Source: Chlorocebus sabaeus
Taxonomy: Eukaryota; Chordata; Mammalia; Primates; Cercopithecidae
Length of the DNA stretch: 64,000 bases
NCBI RefSeq assembly: GCF_047675955.1
Contig: NC_132909.1
Coordinates: forward strand, 41,467,931-41,531,930
Direction of reading: 5' to 3'
Shown here: piece by piece, positions 12,319-25,288 of the stretch
Layout: each line of letters begins with the position of its first letter
Position numbering within the stretch: the stretch's first letter is position 1
Notes under the pieces: model-generated
Seen by the model: only the letters and a program-made list of their open reading frames with translations
Database searches by the model: none
What the model was told of the DNA's origin: nothing
Program-made: the position numbers and the translations under genes

Positions 12319-12601
12319 TCTGAGATAGAGTCTTGCTCTGTCGCCAGGCTGGAATGCAGTGGCACGATCTTGGTTCACTGCAACCTCTGCCTCCCAGGTT
12401 CAAGCAATTCTTCTGCCTCAGCCTCCTGGGCAGCTGGAACTACAGGCGCGTGCCACCACACCCAGCTAATTTTTTGTATTTTTAGTAGAGGCGGGGTTTC
12501 ACCATGTTGGCCAGGATGGTCTCAATTTCTTGACCTCGTGATCCGCCCACCTCAGCCTCCCAAAGTGCTGACATTACAGGCGTGAGCCTCCATGCCTGGC
12601 C
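12319..12601 (-). mobile_element. Alu with target-site duplication
   Basis: 'tgcatttaRact' lies on both sides; it interrupts the possible retrocopy 3' UTR. Confidence 0.92.
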
Positions 12602-12903
12602 TGCATTTAAACTTTTCTAAAATGTCAAATTCGCATATTCTTTCCTCAGTGTAAAGTTTTTAAAAGCTTTAATCTGCCTTTATTAATTACCCTTTCAAAA
12701 ATATATTTAAATGCTAGGAAAAGTTAACTTTATTCTCTACTCACAAATTTCTTTTTACAGATAAATGTGGTTATATACATTGTTTAAAAACACTTTTCTA
12801 CTAATGACACTTCATGTGTAGATCTACACAAATGCTGTTTTTATTCTTCTGGGAATAAAAAGAGCTGTGCCAAGAACTAATGGAAGGATAAAAATATCTT
12901 TGC

Positions 12904-13190
12904 GGCTGGGTGCGGTGGCTCACGCTGGTAATCCCAGCACTTTGGGAAGTTGAGGCTGGCGGATCATGAGGTCAAGAGATGGAGACCATCTTGGCCAACA
13001 TGGTGAAACCCCGTCTCTCCTAAAAATACAAAAATTAGCTGGGTGTGGTGGTGCACACCTGTAGTCTCAGCTGCTCTGGAGGCTCAGGGAGGAGAATCGC
13101 TTGAACCCTGGAGGCTGATGTTGCAGTGAGTAGAGATCGCCTCACTGCACTCCAGCCTGGTGACAGAGTGAGACTCAGTCTCAAAAAAAT
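12904..13190 (+). mobile_element. Alu
   Basis: Complete; its short A tail runs straight into a T14 run. Confidence 0.92.
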
Positions 13191-13319
13191 TTTTTTTTTT
13201 TTTTGCAATTTTTCCCTACTTGCTCAGCCATTTTTTGTTTGTTTGGGGTCTGGTGTTTGTTCTTTTCCCTCCATTTTGTCTTTTTTGAGACAGTGCACTG
13301 GTAGAAATTGGCACTGATG

Positions 13320-13613
13320 GGCCAGGCATGGTGGCTCATATCTGTAACAGCACTTTGGGAGGCCAAGGCAGGCAGATAACTTGAAGTCAGGAGTTTGAGA
13401 CCAACCTGACCAACATTGTGAAACCCTGCCTCTACTAAAAATACAAAAACTAGCTGGGCGTGGTGGCATGTGCCTGTAATCCCAGTTACTCGGGAGGCTG
13501 AGGCAGGAGAATCCCTTGAACCCAGGAGGTGGAGATTGCAGTGGCTGAGATTGCGCCACTGCACTCTAGCCTTGGTGACAGAGCAAGACTCCATCTCAAA
13601 AGAAAAAAAAAAG
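13320..13613 (+). mobile_element. Alu
   Basis: Complete, slightly diverged; ends 'ctcaaaagaaaaaaaaaa'. Confidence 0.92.
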
Positions 13614-14580
13614 TAAAAAGAAACTAGCACTTATGGTTGGCTAACCTTTACTCTTCTTTGGAGCAGTGGAGAATTTTTAGCCCCCTGTCGAGGCAAATGT
13701 TGAAAAGTCTGACCTTGTTCTCAGGTGCTCCAACTTCTTATTTACAGTGGACCTGCCATGCCTGTGAAAGCCCATGGGCCAGGACATAAGGTAGACTTTA
13801 CTGCAAAGCACAGGGAGCACTTCATTCCTCACCCTTTTGCTTGTGCAGAATGTGCTTGCAGCACCTGGAGAACAGGATGGTCCACACGATCCGGAAGAAG
13901 TGCTTAACAACAGATGCAGTGCTGTGAAGATTAAGTCCAGGGTCAGAAACTAGAACCAGTAGGCCAAGCAGATGACACCCTCTAAAAGAAGGGCCTAGGC
14001 TAGGCTGCTGGCCACCGAGGCTGGGTTGAAATGCTGGGACACGTTGGAGATGGTAAGTCCAAGAACATCCAAAAGCTCTTACTAGACGTTCCACAATGTC
14101 TGTAGAAACACATCTACTCCCAACACAAACCTCTTCGTGAGCCAGGTCAAGATCTTTTGAGCAGCAGATACTGCCTTTTCACAACAGGCTATGGATGCTC
14201 CAGCAAAAGGTGTTGACTATGCTAGTGTGGCTGTTCTCAGTTCCCGAGTGACCCCATGTTTCCTGCACTCCTGAGGCCAACAGCTTAAGCAGTAGCAGTA
14301 GCAGCAGCAGGCGAGGCCAGCTCAGGCCTGGCACGTGAGGTCTGCCTGAGGTGCATGTGACCATGCCAGCAGGGGGGATGTGATGTCATGGTGCAGGGCG
14401 AGGGCTGCACACAAGGCTGGGTTGTCATGGGCTCAGCAGGAGCAGCACTGAAATGATCAAGGGCTGCACACCACACCTTTGTCTGCTACTGCTGCCACCA
14501 CCTATAATTTGTAGGTAAACACCTTTTAGGAGGCACATGTAATCATTTAGAAAGATAAAAATTCCCTCCTGCTACTTTTT

Positions 14581-15917
14581 TTTCTCCTTTTCGCATGCCA
14601 GACTTTTAGCTAACATCTACAAACCTATTAGTTGGCAGTCATATAAATTTTACTTTAATTAGAATGCTTTCAAAATTACTTAATGAGTTATTTAAGTATA
14701 AAATAAAATCTTAACTACTGTATCAACAAAAGAAAATCAAGCTCATATTACAATTAAAGTGAAGAAAGTTGATGGGCTGCATATATTGATTGGTAAAAGT
14801 TTAATACCAAAAGTTTTGCAGGCAATAGAATATCCTGATTACCCAGAGCAGGTAGAGCAGGTAGTCAAATAGTGATGAGTGGGGTAGGGTAGAGGCTCTG
14901 GGAATGTGCCCCAGGAATGTCAGGTGATTATCAGGTGGTCATCTCAGGATTTATAAGTGATCTCAGCTGGTGACAAGTAGGGGAACCCTCCTAACAAATA
15001 GAAAACATTTTGAGCTCTTGGGCAACGACTTAATAAAAATCTCACAAATTTAGCAAGACCATCCAAGCATGGACAGTGAGAGGCAAAATAGTGGAGTTTA
15101 ACCGATATATGCCTTTCTCTGGAGGTGCTCAACTGGTAAAGAAAAATATCTCCAATAGAGAAAGCATAGAACCTCAGAACACTCATGAAGCATGCAGACG
15201 ACTTCCCTACTGCTGGCAAGTACCACACGAGTAACAGTGAGGTATTAATCACCCCCAAAGGGGCCAGGGGAGGAGTCCATAAAACTAGAAAATAGGTGAA
15301 TGTGTAAGAACCTGGAGCCAAGGGCCAGGTAGGGCACTTGATCTCTAAGTCACCCGTTTGGTCCCTTTCCAAAGGTACTTTGCTTTCTTTCAATAAAGTC
15401 CAAGTTTTGCTTCAAATTTGCTTTTTGTCTCTTGGCTAGATACTTTCTTTTGAGAAGACAAAAACCAAAATCACTGCCAACCTGTGCGGACTGCCATTGG
15501 TAACACAGTGAGAAATGATTTATATTTTATTGCTGGTAATGTATTAGTTATTAACTTCTCCATAATAAATAGAATTTCACATGTAAGAGTCTAATTATTA
15601 TATGAAGCTTTTCATGTTTTCAGAAATAATTGTCAATTTTTCTCCAAGAATTAACAATTAACAGTCATCAACATTGCTGTGTTTATATCTCCTAAAATTA
15701 TTAGATGTGAATAAATTTTTATAAACAAAATATTCTGGGGTGGAATGTTTTATCTTTTGCAGCTCATGCATCAACATATCCCAAAAGAACCGTGAATTTG
15801 GGAACTGCAAGAACTGAGGCCAGATTTGTTTACCGTGGAAAATTTGGAGTGTTTTCCATTGCTGACTCCATCATCCTTTAACCTTCTGTTGAAGGACCAG
15901 TGAGAACCTGTTAATTT
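14581..15917. other. Unassigned stretch, partly LTR-like
   Basis: 14880-15430 has LTR-like traits ('cccgtttggtccctttcc', 'ttctttcaataaagtccaag') but I could not place it in a family. The rest is AT-rich without a convincing gene. Confidence 0.35.
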
Positions 15918-16236
15918 CTTTCTTTTTTCTTTTTTCTTTTTTTTTTTTTTTTTTTTTTGAGACAGAGTCTCACTCTGTTTCCCAGGCTGGAGTGCAGTTG
16001 AATGATCTCAGCTCACTGCAACCTCCACTTCCTGAGTTCAAGCAATTCTCCTGCCTCAGCTTCCCAAGCAGCTGGTAACAGGTGTGTGCCACCACGCCCA
16101 GTTAATTTTTGTGTTTTTAGTAGAGACGGGGTTTCACCATATTGGCCAGGCTGGCCTCGAACTCCTGACCTGGTGATCCACCCACCACGGCCTCCCAAAA
16201 TGCTAGGATTATAGATGTTAGCCACCATGCCTGGCC
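15918..16236 (-). mobile_element. Alu with target-site duplication
   Basis: 'agaaYctgttaatttc' brackets it. 16237-16883 holds nothing recognised. Confidence 0.93.
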
Positions 16237-16883
16237 AGAATCTGTTAATTTCAAGCTGCAAAAGCCTTATTATTTTAGGGTTAGCATTAAAAATGAGGAA
16301 TGGGCAATTTTCTTGTATTCTTTGTATGTAAGCGATAGTAAATAGATACTGAAACAAAGTGAAATGTTAATGGTGACTATTCGGAGCACCTGCTCTATTT
16401 TCTCTGGATTCCCTGATATTTCTGAAATTTTTTAAGATAGTTTTGATCAGTGGTTAGTACTACCTTGCCAGAAATGTGCTCAGTTAAGAGATAAGTAAAT
16501 GAGTTGGCTAAAAGCACAATTACTAAGTAGTGAGGTCTCAGCTGGATCATTACTGATTCCATTTTCTCTCTTCAGATATTTTCAAGGCTTCATACTGTGT
16601 TGCAATGTAACACTAAGAACATATAATTTGAAAACAACTTGTTTTTCATTTGTTTCTAGAAGTTATACTTCAATATTGGAGCAAGGTACAACAATTTGAA
16701 GGACATTATTAGCCAATTTAATCTGAATTTGGCTAGAAACACCTACAAAGTTCTAGGTATGGGGTCCAATTGATATGCACATTTAGATTGCAAACATGTA
16801 CAAACAAAGAAGATAGCAGCTGTTTGGATCAAATAAGAGTTTAACTGGGTTTGAACGCTGTTAAAAGCCATAAAGGTCTTTCT

Positions 16884-17200
16884 TTTTCTTTCTTTTCTTT
16901 TCTTTTTCTTTTTTTTTTCTTTGAGACAGAGTCTTGATCTGTTGCCAGGCTGTAGTGCAATGGCGCGATCTCTGCTCACTGCAACATCTGACTCCGTGGT
17001 TCAAGCTATTCTCCTGCCTCAGCCTCCCGAGTAGCTGGGATTGCAAGCACGTGCCACCACACCCAGCTAATTTTTGTATTTTTAGTAGACATGGGGTTTC
17101 ACCATGTTGACCAGGATGGTCTCGATCTCCTGACCTCATGATCCGCCCGTCTCAGCCTCCCAAAGTGCTGGAATTACAGGTGTGAGCCACCATGCCTGGC
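16884..17200 (-). mobile_element. Alu with target-site duplication
   Basis: 'aaaggtctttct' at 16872-16883 and again from 17201. 17201-17946 is AT-rich and holds nothing recognised. Confidence 0.94.
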
Positions 17201-17962
17201 AAAGGTCTTTCTATGATATAAAAATTTGTGAATATACAGATGACTTTTTGCAGAATCCTAACAAGATCCGTTAATTGAAATATTACATTTTGAAATTTGA
17301 GTAAGCTAACAATAACTTAAATAAACAAGGATTCTAGCTTAAGTAATAAAATATCGGGGAAGTAATCTTAAAAATTATTAACTACAAAAAACTAAAGCAA
17401 AGGTAATTATTCTATAGACAGTATCATGTATCCTACTTAATAGAATATTTCTATTTGTATATTTCTTCAATTTGAAAACTTTCAAAGATGTCTACACTAA
17501 AAAAGCCAGAATAATATCCAGATTTTCTATCCAAAGCTTTTTTGAAGACTTCAAAGATGGGTTGTGTGTTTTCATTTATGTAGCAAAGAAGGAATGAAAA
17601 AACGAATTACAAAAAGTAGAACATTTAAAATAATATTAAAATGTTAAAAAGTATTAGAAAACTTTTCAAAATTAATTTGAGCTTTGCCTGCCCGAGGCCA
17701 CACCTTACCTATTGAAATCAATATTTTCTGTATGTTCATGTGTGTATGACTAAGTTCTTATAGCCTTAGGAAATTTTTGAAATTGCATCAAGAAAAATTG
17801 AAAATTATAGGCTTGGAAACTTTAATTCAGCTTAACAAATATTTGCTATATCTGCATAATGTTCATAGCAATATATTCCAGGATTATATTTTCATCAAAA
17901 TCTAAAAAAATTTTAAGTTGATTTTTTACAGATTAGATTTTGGTTTAGAAATATTAGGTTTA

Positions 17963-18580
17963 GGTTAGGTGCGTTGGCTTACGCCTGTAATCCCAGCACT
18001 TTGGGAGGCTGAGGTGGGCAGATCATGAAGTGGAGACCATCCTGGCTAACAAGATGAAACCCCGTCTCTACTAAAAAATACAAAAAACTAGCCTAGGCCG
18101 GGCGCGGTGGCTCAAGCCTGTAATCCCAGCACTTTGGGAGGCCGAGACGGGCGGATCACGAGGTCAGGAGATCGAGACCATCCTGGCTAACACGGTGAAA
18201 CCCCGTCTCTACTAAAAAATACAAAAAAACTAGTCGGGCGAGGTGGCGGGCGCCTGTAGTCCCAGCTACTTGGGAGGCTGAGGCAGGAGAATGGCGTGAA
18301 CCCGGGAGGCGGAGCTTGCAGTGAGCCGGGATCGCGCCACTGCACTCCAGCCTGGGTGACAGAGCGAGACTCCGTCTCCAAAAAAAAAAAAAAAAAAAAA
18401 AAACAAAAAACTAGCCGGGCAAGGTGGCGGGCCCTGTAGTCCCAGCTACTGGGGAGGCCGAGGCAGGAGAATGGCGTGAACCCGGGAGGCGGAGCTTGCA
18501 GTGAGCCGAGATTGCGCCACTGCACTCCAGCCTGGCCAACAGAGTGAGAGTCTGTCTCAAAAAAAAAAAAAAAGAAAGAA
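17963..18580 (+). mobile_element. Alu split by a second Alu
   Basis: Outer element, flanked by the 16-bp duplication 'agaaatattaggttta' at 17947-17962 and 18581-18596; its body resumes at 18417. Confidence 0.93.
18096..18403 (+). mobile_element. Old World monkey-type AluY, nested
   Basis: 'caaaaaactagcc' at 18081-18093 and 18404-18416 is its target-site duplication; carries 'ctcaagcctg' and 'gggcgaggtggcggg'. Confidence 0.93.
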
Positions 18581-18767
18581 AGAAATATTAGGTTTAATAC
18601 TCTAGGTAAAGATACCTGAAATACTGTAAAACTCAGTGAATAAACATTTTCATTGTCTTCTACTGTGTTCATAGACTTTATAATAAGAGATGTCCCAAAT
18701 AATATTTGTGGAAATAGACCTAAATGTATTATGTAGTAAATATTGGTATTATGCTAAGAGTCAATAA

Positions 18768-19050
18768 TTTTTTTTTCAAGACGAAGTCTTGCTTTGTTGC
18801 CCTGGCTGGAGTCCAGTGGCGCGATCTCAGCTCACTGCAGCCTCTGCCTCCTGGGTTCAAGCGATTCTCCTGCCTCAGTCTCATGGGTAGCTGAGATTAC
18901 AGGCTTATGCCCCCACGCCCAGATAGTTTTTGTATTTTTAGTAGAGATGGGGTTAGACCAGGCTGGTCTCGAACTCCTGACCTCAGGTGATTTGCCCACC
19001 TCAGCCTCCCAAAGTGCTGGGATTACAGATATGAGCCACCTCTCCTGGCC
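18768..19050 (-). mobile_element. Alu
   Basis: Complete apart from a small deletion near 18955. Confidence 0.9.
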
Positions 19051-19199
19051 GAATTACAAATTTTTATAAACAATATGATGAAACTAATCCCTAATCTCTA
19101 CTTTTTAGGTACAGAAACTAGCAGACATATAAAGTAATTTTTCTTTGTTCCCCTCCTTATTAGTCCTTTCAGTTGATGGTAAAAACTGTATTTTCTTTC

Positions 19200-19498
19200 T
19201 TTTTTTTTTTTTTTTTTTGAGAGGGAGTCTCGCTCTGTCGCCCAGGCTGGAGTGCAGTGGCCGGATCTCAGCTCACTGCAAGCTCCGCCTCCCGGGTTCA
19301 CGCCATTCTCCTGCCTCGGCCTCCGGAGTAGCTGGGACTACAGGGCCCGCCACCTCGCCCGGCTAGTTTTTTGTATTTTTTAGTAGAGACGGGGTTTCAC
19401 CGTGTTAGCCAGGATGGTCTCGATCTCCTGACCTCGTGATCTGCCCGTCTTGGCCTCCTAAAGTGCTGGGATTACAGGCTTGAGCCACCGCGCCCGGC
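19200..19498 (-). mobile_element. Old World monkey-type AluY
   Basis: Has the 'gtggccggatctcagc' form; 'ctgtattttcttt' flanks both sides. 19499-19999 holds nothing recognised. Confidence 0.94.
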
Positions 19499-19999
19499 CT
19501 CTGTATTTTCTTTTTTTCTAATTGGCTTGCATGTGAAATCAGGTTTTTCATTGAGAAGCTTATTTTCCTGAGATTTTGTTATACTTGGTTTTAGAGCATC
19601 CAGTTTCACAGCATCTGTTATTTTGGGGACCCTCAATTTATTAATTGTTGAGATTTATCCTTGTGAAAATTATTGTTTCAATGAAGGTAATAAATATGAA
19701 GAGTTGTTTGTTTGGTTTTTTTTTGGTAAAGTTTAGTTTTTCTCCTTTCAGGTAATTTTTTCCTCATCTATTTGACTTAAACCATATAAACTCTAAAAAC
19801 TGCCCTTTAATACTGATATATATTTGGAAACCACTTTTCTGTTAACTGCCCTTCCCCACCATTCTAGCAATTCAGAATACTAATAGCATTATTTTTACCT
19901 AAACTTGTAGCCAGCGAATGCTGTAAGATGATTAATTAAATATTATTTACTGAACACCCAAGCAGTATACTATGATTTTATTACCTTTTTTATCCTTTC

Positions 20000-20302
20000 T
20001 TTTTTTTTTTTTTTTTTTGAGATGGAGTCTCACTCTGTCACCCTGGCTAGAGTGCAGAGGCGCAATCTGGGCTCACTGCAACCTCCACCCCCCAAGTTCA
20101 AGCGATTCTCCTACTTCAGCCTCCTAAGTAGCTGGGATTACAGGCGCAGGCCACCACGCCTGGCTAATTCTTTTGTATTTTTAGTAGAGATGCGGTTTCA
20201 CCATGTTGGTCAGACTGGTCTCAAACTCCTGACCTCAAATGATCCACCTACCTTGGTCTCCCAAAGTGTTGGGATTATAGGCATGAGCCACCACGCTCGG
20301 CC
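20000..20302 (-). mobile_element. Alu with target-site duplication
   Basis: 'ttattaccttttt' is present on both sides. 20303-20763 is unique sequence with no gene seen. Confidence 0.93.
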
Positions 20303-20763
20303 TTTTATTACCTTTTTAATACAAATTTGTTTCTTGAATTAAATAGTTTTTTCACTTTATATTAGTTTGATTTTCTTTTTGCCTATTGCTAAGTTTTGCT
20401 AAAATACTACCAGTTAGCTTACACTTGCCCCAAAATTGTTTTTCATTTGTTTATAGCACTTTAAATTATCTCTGGGTTGCATTTTTTCTTTCCCTGCAGA
20501 TGTCTCTCCTGCAGCCTGCCTTCTTCCTCCTCTGATTTGGTTTCTTTCTGAAGAGTGTAAAGCTGCAACCTGAGCCTCCCCTTCTTACTCCCCAAAATGA
20601 CTTCCCTGTCTCTGAGTCTCCTGCTGTTTGGTTCTGCTCTTGTTTTGCTTGCTGATTCCACAGACAGTTTGCATCCTGGTGTCCAGAGAGGGTGCATGTT
20701 AGGTACATTTTTAAAGATCTTGGATGTCTAAAAATAAATGTATTCTACCTTTTATATTTGATG

Positions 20764-21165
20764 GTAATATGGTTTGGATATGTGTCCCTGCCAAAATCTC
20801 TTGTGAAATTGTAATCCCCAATGTTTAAGGTGGGGCCTGGTAGGAGGTAAATGAGCTATGGAGGCGAATTTCTCCTGGTGCGGTTCTCAAGATAGAGTTA
20901 TCTCAAGATCTAGTTGTTAGAAATGTGTGGCACCTCCCTCCCCCTACTTTCTTCCTCCTGCTCTGGCCATGTGAAGCATGCCTGCTGCCTCTTCACCTTT
21001 TGTAATGATTATACATTTTCTGAGGTCTCCTTAGAAGCCCAGCAGATGGCCAGCACTGTGCTTCCTGTATAGTCTGTGAAACCATGACGATTAAACCTTT
21101 TAAAAAGATTAATTACCCAATGTCAGGTATTTCTTTATAGAAATGCAAGACCAGACTAATACTGA
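20764..21165 (+). mobile_element. MaLR-type (MST/THE1-like) LTR
   Basis: Begins 'taatatggtttggatatgtg', includes 'ggtggggcctggtaggagg' and ends near 'agaccagactaatact', as in MST/THE1 LTRs. Confidence 0.75.
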
Positions 21166-21341
21166 TAATTGTATTCAAAACTGGATTTTTTTGTCTATTG
21201 AGCTCCTACTGTGTACCATGCATTATTTTAGGAGCTGAGGATTTCAGAATAAGTAGAACAAAATAAAAATAAATTTGGGTTTCTATGTAAAAAGAACTTT
21301 TATTTTGGGGTGACAAGAATATAAAAAAACACAGCAAATTT

Positions 21342-21425
21342 ATATGTGTGTGTATATATGTGTGTATATCTATATATTTATATCTATATATATACACATA
21401 TCTATATATACATACACACATCCAT
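21342..21425. repeat. TA/TG/CA mixed microsatellite
   Basis: Alternating purine-pyrimidine sequence built from tatatg, tgtata and tatctatata units. Confidence 0.85.
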
Positions 21426-21469
21426 ATGATTATATAAGAAAAGCGAAAAGCAGAAAGCAAGGTAAAGGA

Positions 21470-23770
21470 GTTGGAGGGAGATAGTGGTATGTCATTTTCT
21501 AAATGAAAGTCCCAGGCTCAGAAAATCTGAACAGTGACCTAAAATAAATAAAAGAGCCATTTCTGTATTTCAGATGAGAGCATTTCAGACAGAGCAAAGA
21601 ACAGCATCACTTCTGCTGCTCTGACATTAAAGATCTCAATTTCTATTATATCTCAACAGAATTTGCTTGGTTTGTCACTGCAGAGATTAATGCACCAGGT
21701 CAATCTCTAGGGGCTCTGGTCTGCAGATTGTCAAGACAGCTTTTTCAACGTATAAGAAAAGCTCATGGACATGAAAACACCCATTTCTGCAAAAGGGGCA
21801 CAAGCATTGTCAATTTCTTTACATTTTGGAGACAAAATATGCCACATTTGAGAATGCTGTTTCAACACATGTATGGAGTGACTCAGAAAGCTGCCTATCT
21901 TCACTGAAGCCCAGAGCAAGAGGCAGCTCTGCAGCTGATGTGACTGGAGGGAAGGCAGCTCTGCAGTAGAGGACATAGGATGGAACTGGAGCATCTGCAG
22001 CAAGTCATGGTGCTGTCAGTTGGCAAGCCCTACTGACAACCACAGTGCAGAATTCCAGGGATGTTAAAAAAAAAAAAAAAATCTATTTTTGAAAAAAACA
22101 CGTATTGGAAATAGGTCTTGGCTTGCCACTGCACTTCTTTAGAGATTGAACAACTGATCATGGGATATGATGTAACAAGACCTGAAATATCCATTATGAA
22201 TTGCGTTTTATGAGATCTACTGGGAAATAGCATGGTATACACAGGTGCTGTATACAAGTAAGAAACACTGGTCTATAGGCCATCAAGCTGAAGCACATGT
22301 TGTAGGCATAAAAAAGTTGCATGTAGAGGTGACTGAGACCTCCATGGCACCTACCTCCATGCATTGCCACCTTTCTCTCAACCAACAACTGAGGCTCCAT
22401 TGGTGTTTCTTATGAACAGGTAACAATGGGGAAAATAGTTTACCTATCCACAGATGATTCTGTACAATATACTATTTCCTGTATAATTTAAGCTAGTAGT
22501 TATTTGGCCCTGAAAAAAAAAAATCTGGGGAAAAGATAACCTTCCAAATGGCAGAAATTTGAACAACATATGTTTTCATTTACATCATTTAGAGATAGGT
22601 ATCTGCATGTATTTATTGCTAATAGCCATAAGTTTGGAACTGGAAAGACTTTGATATAAACAAAAGATTCAGCAATAATGAGTCTGCAATGTGGTATATG
22701 ACTGACCAGTTGGAATGAACATGGGAATATTTGTTTCCTATATGAATTCTTTTTATGAGTATGAGAGGCTACCAATAATAGGGCCAATAGGGCAAGGTGC
22801 AGTGGCTCACGCCTATAATCACAGCACTTTGGGAGGCCGAGGTAGGCAGATCATGAGTTCAGGAGATAGAGATCATCCTGGCCAACATGTTGAGACTCTG
22901 TCTCTACTAAATATACAAAATTTAGCTGGGCATAGTGGTGCGTGCCTGTAATCTCAGCTACTTGAGAGGCTGAGGCAGGAGAATTGCTTGAATCAGGGAG
23001 TCGGATGTTGTAGTGAGCCAAGATGGTGCCACTGAACTCCAGCCTGGTGACAGAGCAAGACTCCATCTCAAAAAAAAAAAAAAAAAAAAAGGGGGGGGGC
23101 CAAATGGATGACTGGCCTTTGGGTATTAGACTTTTTCCATACCTTTCACAATGTTTGCTTAATGGATCCATGGAAGACAATGTGGCCATGGTAGGAGAGA
23201 GAAGATTTTCCGTGAGTTCAAGAACATGGACTTTCCTTTACTGATACTGGCCACTGATGCAAATGAGCACCAAGATTGCCAATAATTACCAATGCTGAAA
23301 TCCTGGAAAGGTGAGCTACCTCGACTAGACCCATCAAATTCCTGGTGGAATTGTAGTAATGTTCTTTCCCTTTTTTCCTAGAGGTGGTAAAAAATTTTTA
23401 TCACTAGAATTGACACACATTTGAATACTGATGTTCCTCTATTATGCTTCTCCTTGCATTAGATTAGTTGCATTTGCTGAATCTTTATTCTCTGTCCTGA
23501 TTTTGTACATATTATTGCCACTGATGACAGAGCTTATTTTACAAAATAAAGAAGTGTCACAGTAGGCTGCAGCCTATAAGATTTATTGGTCTTGTGATTG
23601 CCTGCATCATCCAAAACATACCCTTAAAAGAATCAGTTATGTTACCAACTGTGGTTTCTATCCTAAGAGCTTAAGTTTCTATCACACAAGATGTGGTGAA
23701 TCCTCTGAACCAGGAGCCAATAAATTATCTCATACCTGGAACATGTGGTTCCATGCATCAGTAGTTATTT
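21470..23770 (+). mobile_element. Decayed internal sequence of a MaLR element (interrupted by an Alu)
   Basis: No open frame. By recall, 23180-23450 ('aagaacatggactttcc', 'agctacctcgactag', 'tcactagaattgacacac') resembles the MST/THE1 internal region in the same orientation as the LTR at 20764. The part 21470-22790 is less clear and may be the same element. A 3' LTR was not found. Confidence 0.4.
22791..23090 (+). mobile_element. Alu followed by a G run
   Basis: A21 tail, then G9 at 23091-23099, then a 'gccaa' target repeat. Confidence 0.92.
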
Positions 23771-23772
23771 CA

Positions 23773-24068
23773 AGACTGGGTGTGTTGGTTCACACCTGTA
23801 ATCCCGGCACTTCAGGAGGCCGAGGTGGGCAGATCACAAGGTCAGGAGATTGAGATCATCCTGGCTAACGTGGTGAAACCCTGTCTCTACTAAAAATACA
23901 AAAAATTAGCTGGGTGTCATGGTGGGCATCTGTAGTCCCAGCTACTTGGGAGGCTGAGGCAGGAGAATGGCATGAACCTGGGAGGCAGAGCTTGCAGTGA
24001 GCAGAGATCACACCACTGCACTCCAGCCTGGGCGACAGAGTGAGACTCCATCTCAAAAAAAAAAAAAA
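23773..24068 (+). mobile_element. Alu
   Basis: Complete, AluY-like. Confidence 0.93.
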
Positions 24069-24324
24069 TTATTTCTAGGAGTTTATTGAGCTTACCTTGT
24101 AGATCAGTGGATGAAAAACAAAATATCCAGAAATGCTGCTTTTTGGCTCTTGTCTCACTCATTTCTATTGCAATTCCAATATTCTAGGAAACCTCTGAAA
24201 CATAAATCTTGATTGTCTACTCTTAGCCTTAGCTGTGTTACTTCATACAAAATTTTGGTTGCAGAATGTGTGGATGTAAAAAATAAAAGTTCTCATAAGA
24301 GGTGTTAGAAATGATGCTATGCAA

Positions 24325-24623
24325 CTGGGCGCAGTGGCTCATGCCTGTAATCCCAGCACTATGGGAGGCTGAAGCAGGCGGATCACAAGGTCAAGAGATC
24401 GAGACCATTCTCGCCAACATGGTGAAACCCCATCTCTACTAAGTAAAGTACAAAAATTAGCTGGGCGTCATGGCTCGCACCTGTAGTCCCAGCTCCTCGG
24501 GAGGCTGAGGCAGGACAATCGCTTGAACCCAGGAGGCAGAGGTTGCAGTGAGCCAGATTGCACCACTGCACTCCAGCCTGGCGACAGATCAAGACTCCGT
24601 CTCAAAAAAAAAGAAAAAAAAAA
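24325..24623 (+). mobile_element. Alu
   Basis: Complete. Confidence 0.93.
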
Positions 24624-24881
24624 GAGATCATGATACATGGGTTTGTAACTTTAGAAAGCACCCATTTTCAGGAACGCTCCTGTGAGAAGTAACAAAACTT
24701 TTTCTTAAACACACACACAACAAAATATGTAATATATTAAAAAATAGCAATCATCAAATAGTAATTTTAATGTTAGCTCTTATGATAATTACCTAATTTG
24801 TCAATCTAAATACAAACATAAAACGTTACTTAATAAATTTGGATTTCTATCTCAACTTTTGTATAATCTAAAAACGTTCTG

Positions 24882-25191
24882 TTTTGTTTTTTGTTTTTTG
24901 TTTTTTGTTTTTTTGAGATAGAGTCTTGCTCTGTCACCAGGCTGGAGTGCAGTGGTGCAATCTTAGCTCACTGGAATCTCTGCTTCCCGGGTTCAAGCGA
25001 TTCCCCTGTCTCAGCCTCTTGAGTAACTGGAACTATAGGCATGCACCACCACGCTGGCTAATTTTTTGTATTTTAGTAGAGACGGGGTTTCACCATGTGG
25101 GCCAGGATGTTTTGATATCCTGACCTCGTGATCCACCTGCCTTGGCCTCCCAAAGTCCTGGGATTACAGGCTTGAGCCACGACACCCGGCC
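24882..25191 (-). mobile_element. Alu
   Basis: Complete with a TTTTG tail; ends 98 bp before the provirus. Confidence 0.93.
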
Positions 25192-25288
25192 TGGTTTTCC
25201 TCTTAATTAATTAAAAAAAAAAAAAAAAGCACCACAGAAAACTCACTTAAACTCTTTGAACCATGTATAAAATAGAATAAAGACCTTT

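Larger units (their letters stand above)
12018..14580 (-). pseudogene. Possible processed pseudogene of a membrane-type protein, broken
   Basis: The minus strand of 13640-14510 is GC-rich and shows protein-like pieces in alternating frames (LLLLLLLKLLASGVQETWG near 14300; LDVLGLTISNVSQHFNPAS near 14050; VKHFFRIVWTILFSRCCKH near 13870, with a stop soon after). A T run at 12018-12036 could be the poly(A) tail of the 3' UTR, and three Alus have inserted since. No matching target-site duplication was found, the parent is unknown, and the extent is uncertain. Confidence 0.35.

Noticed and set aside
13181..13630. 149-codon minus-strand frame
   Set aside because: Antisense Alu translation, as are the other frames reading SPRLECSG, CNLCLPGSS or SQAGVQW across the window.
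14944..15393. 149-codon minus-strand frame in an LTR-like stretch
   Set aside because: No recognisable domain, no homology known to me, and the region looks like a repeat; treated as accidental.
18187..18672. 161-codon minus-strand frame
   Set aside because: It translates two Alu copies in antisense; no start or splice evidence.
21342..21425. Possible origin or Z-DNA regulatory element
   Set aside because: An ordinary mixed dinucleotide tract with no other signal around it.
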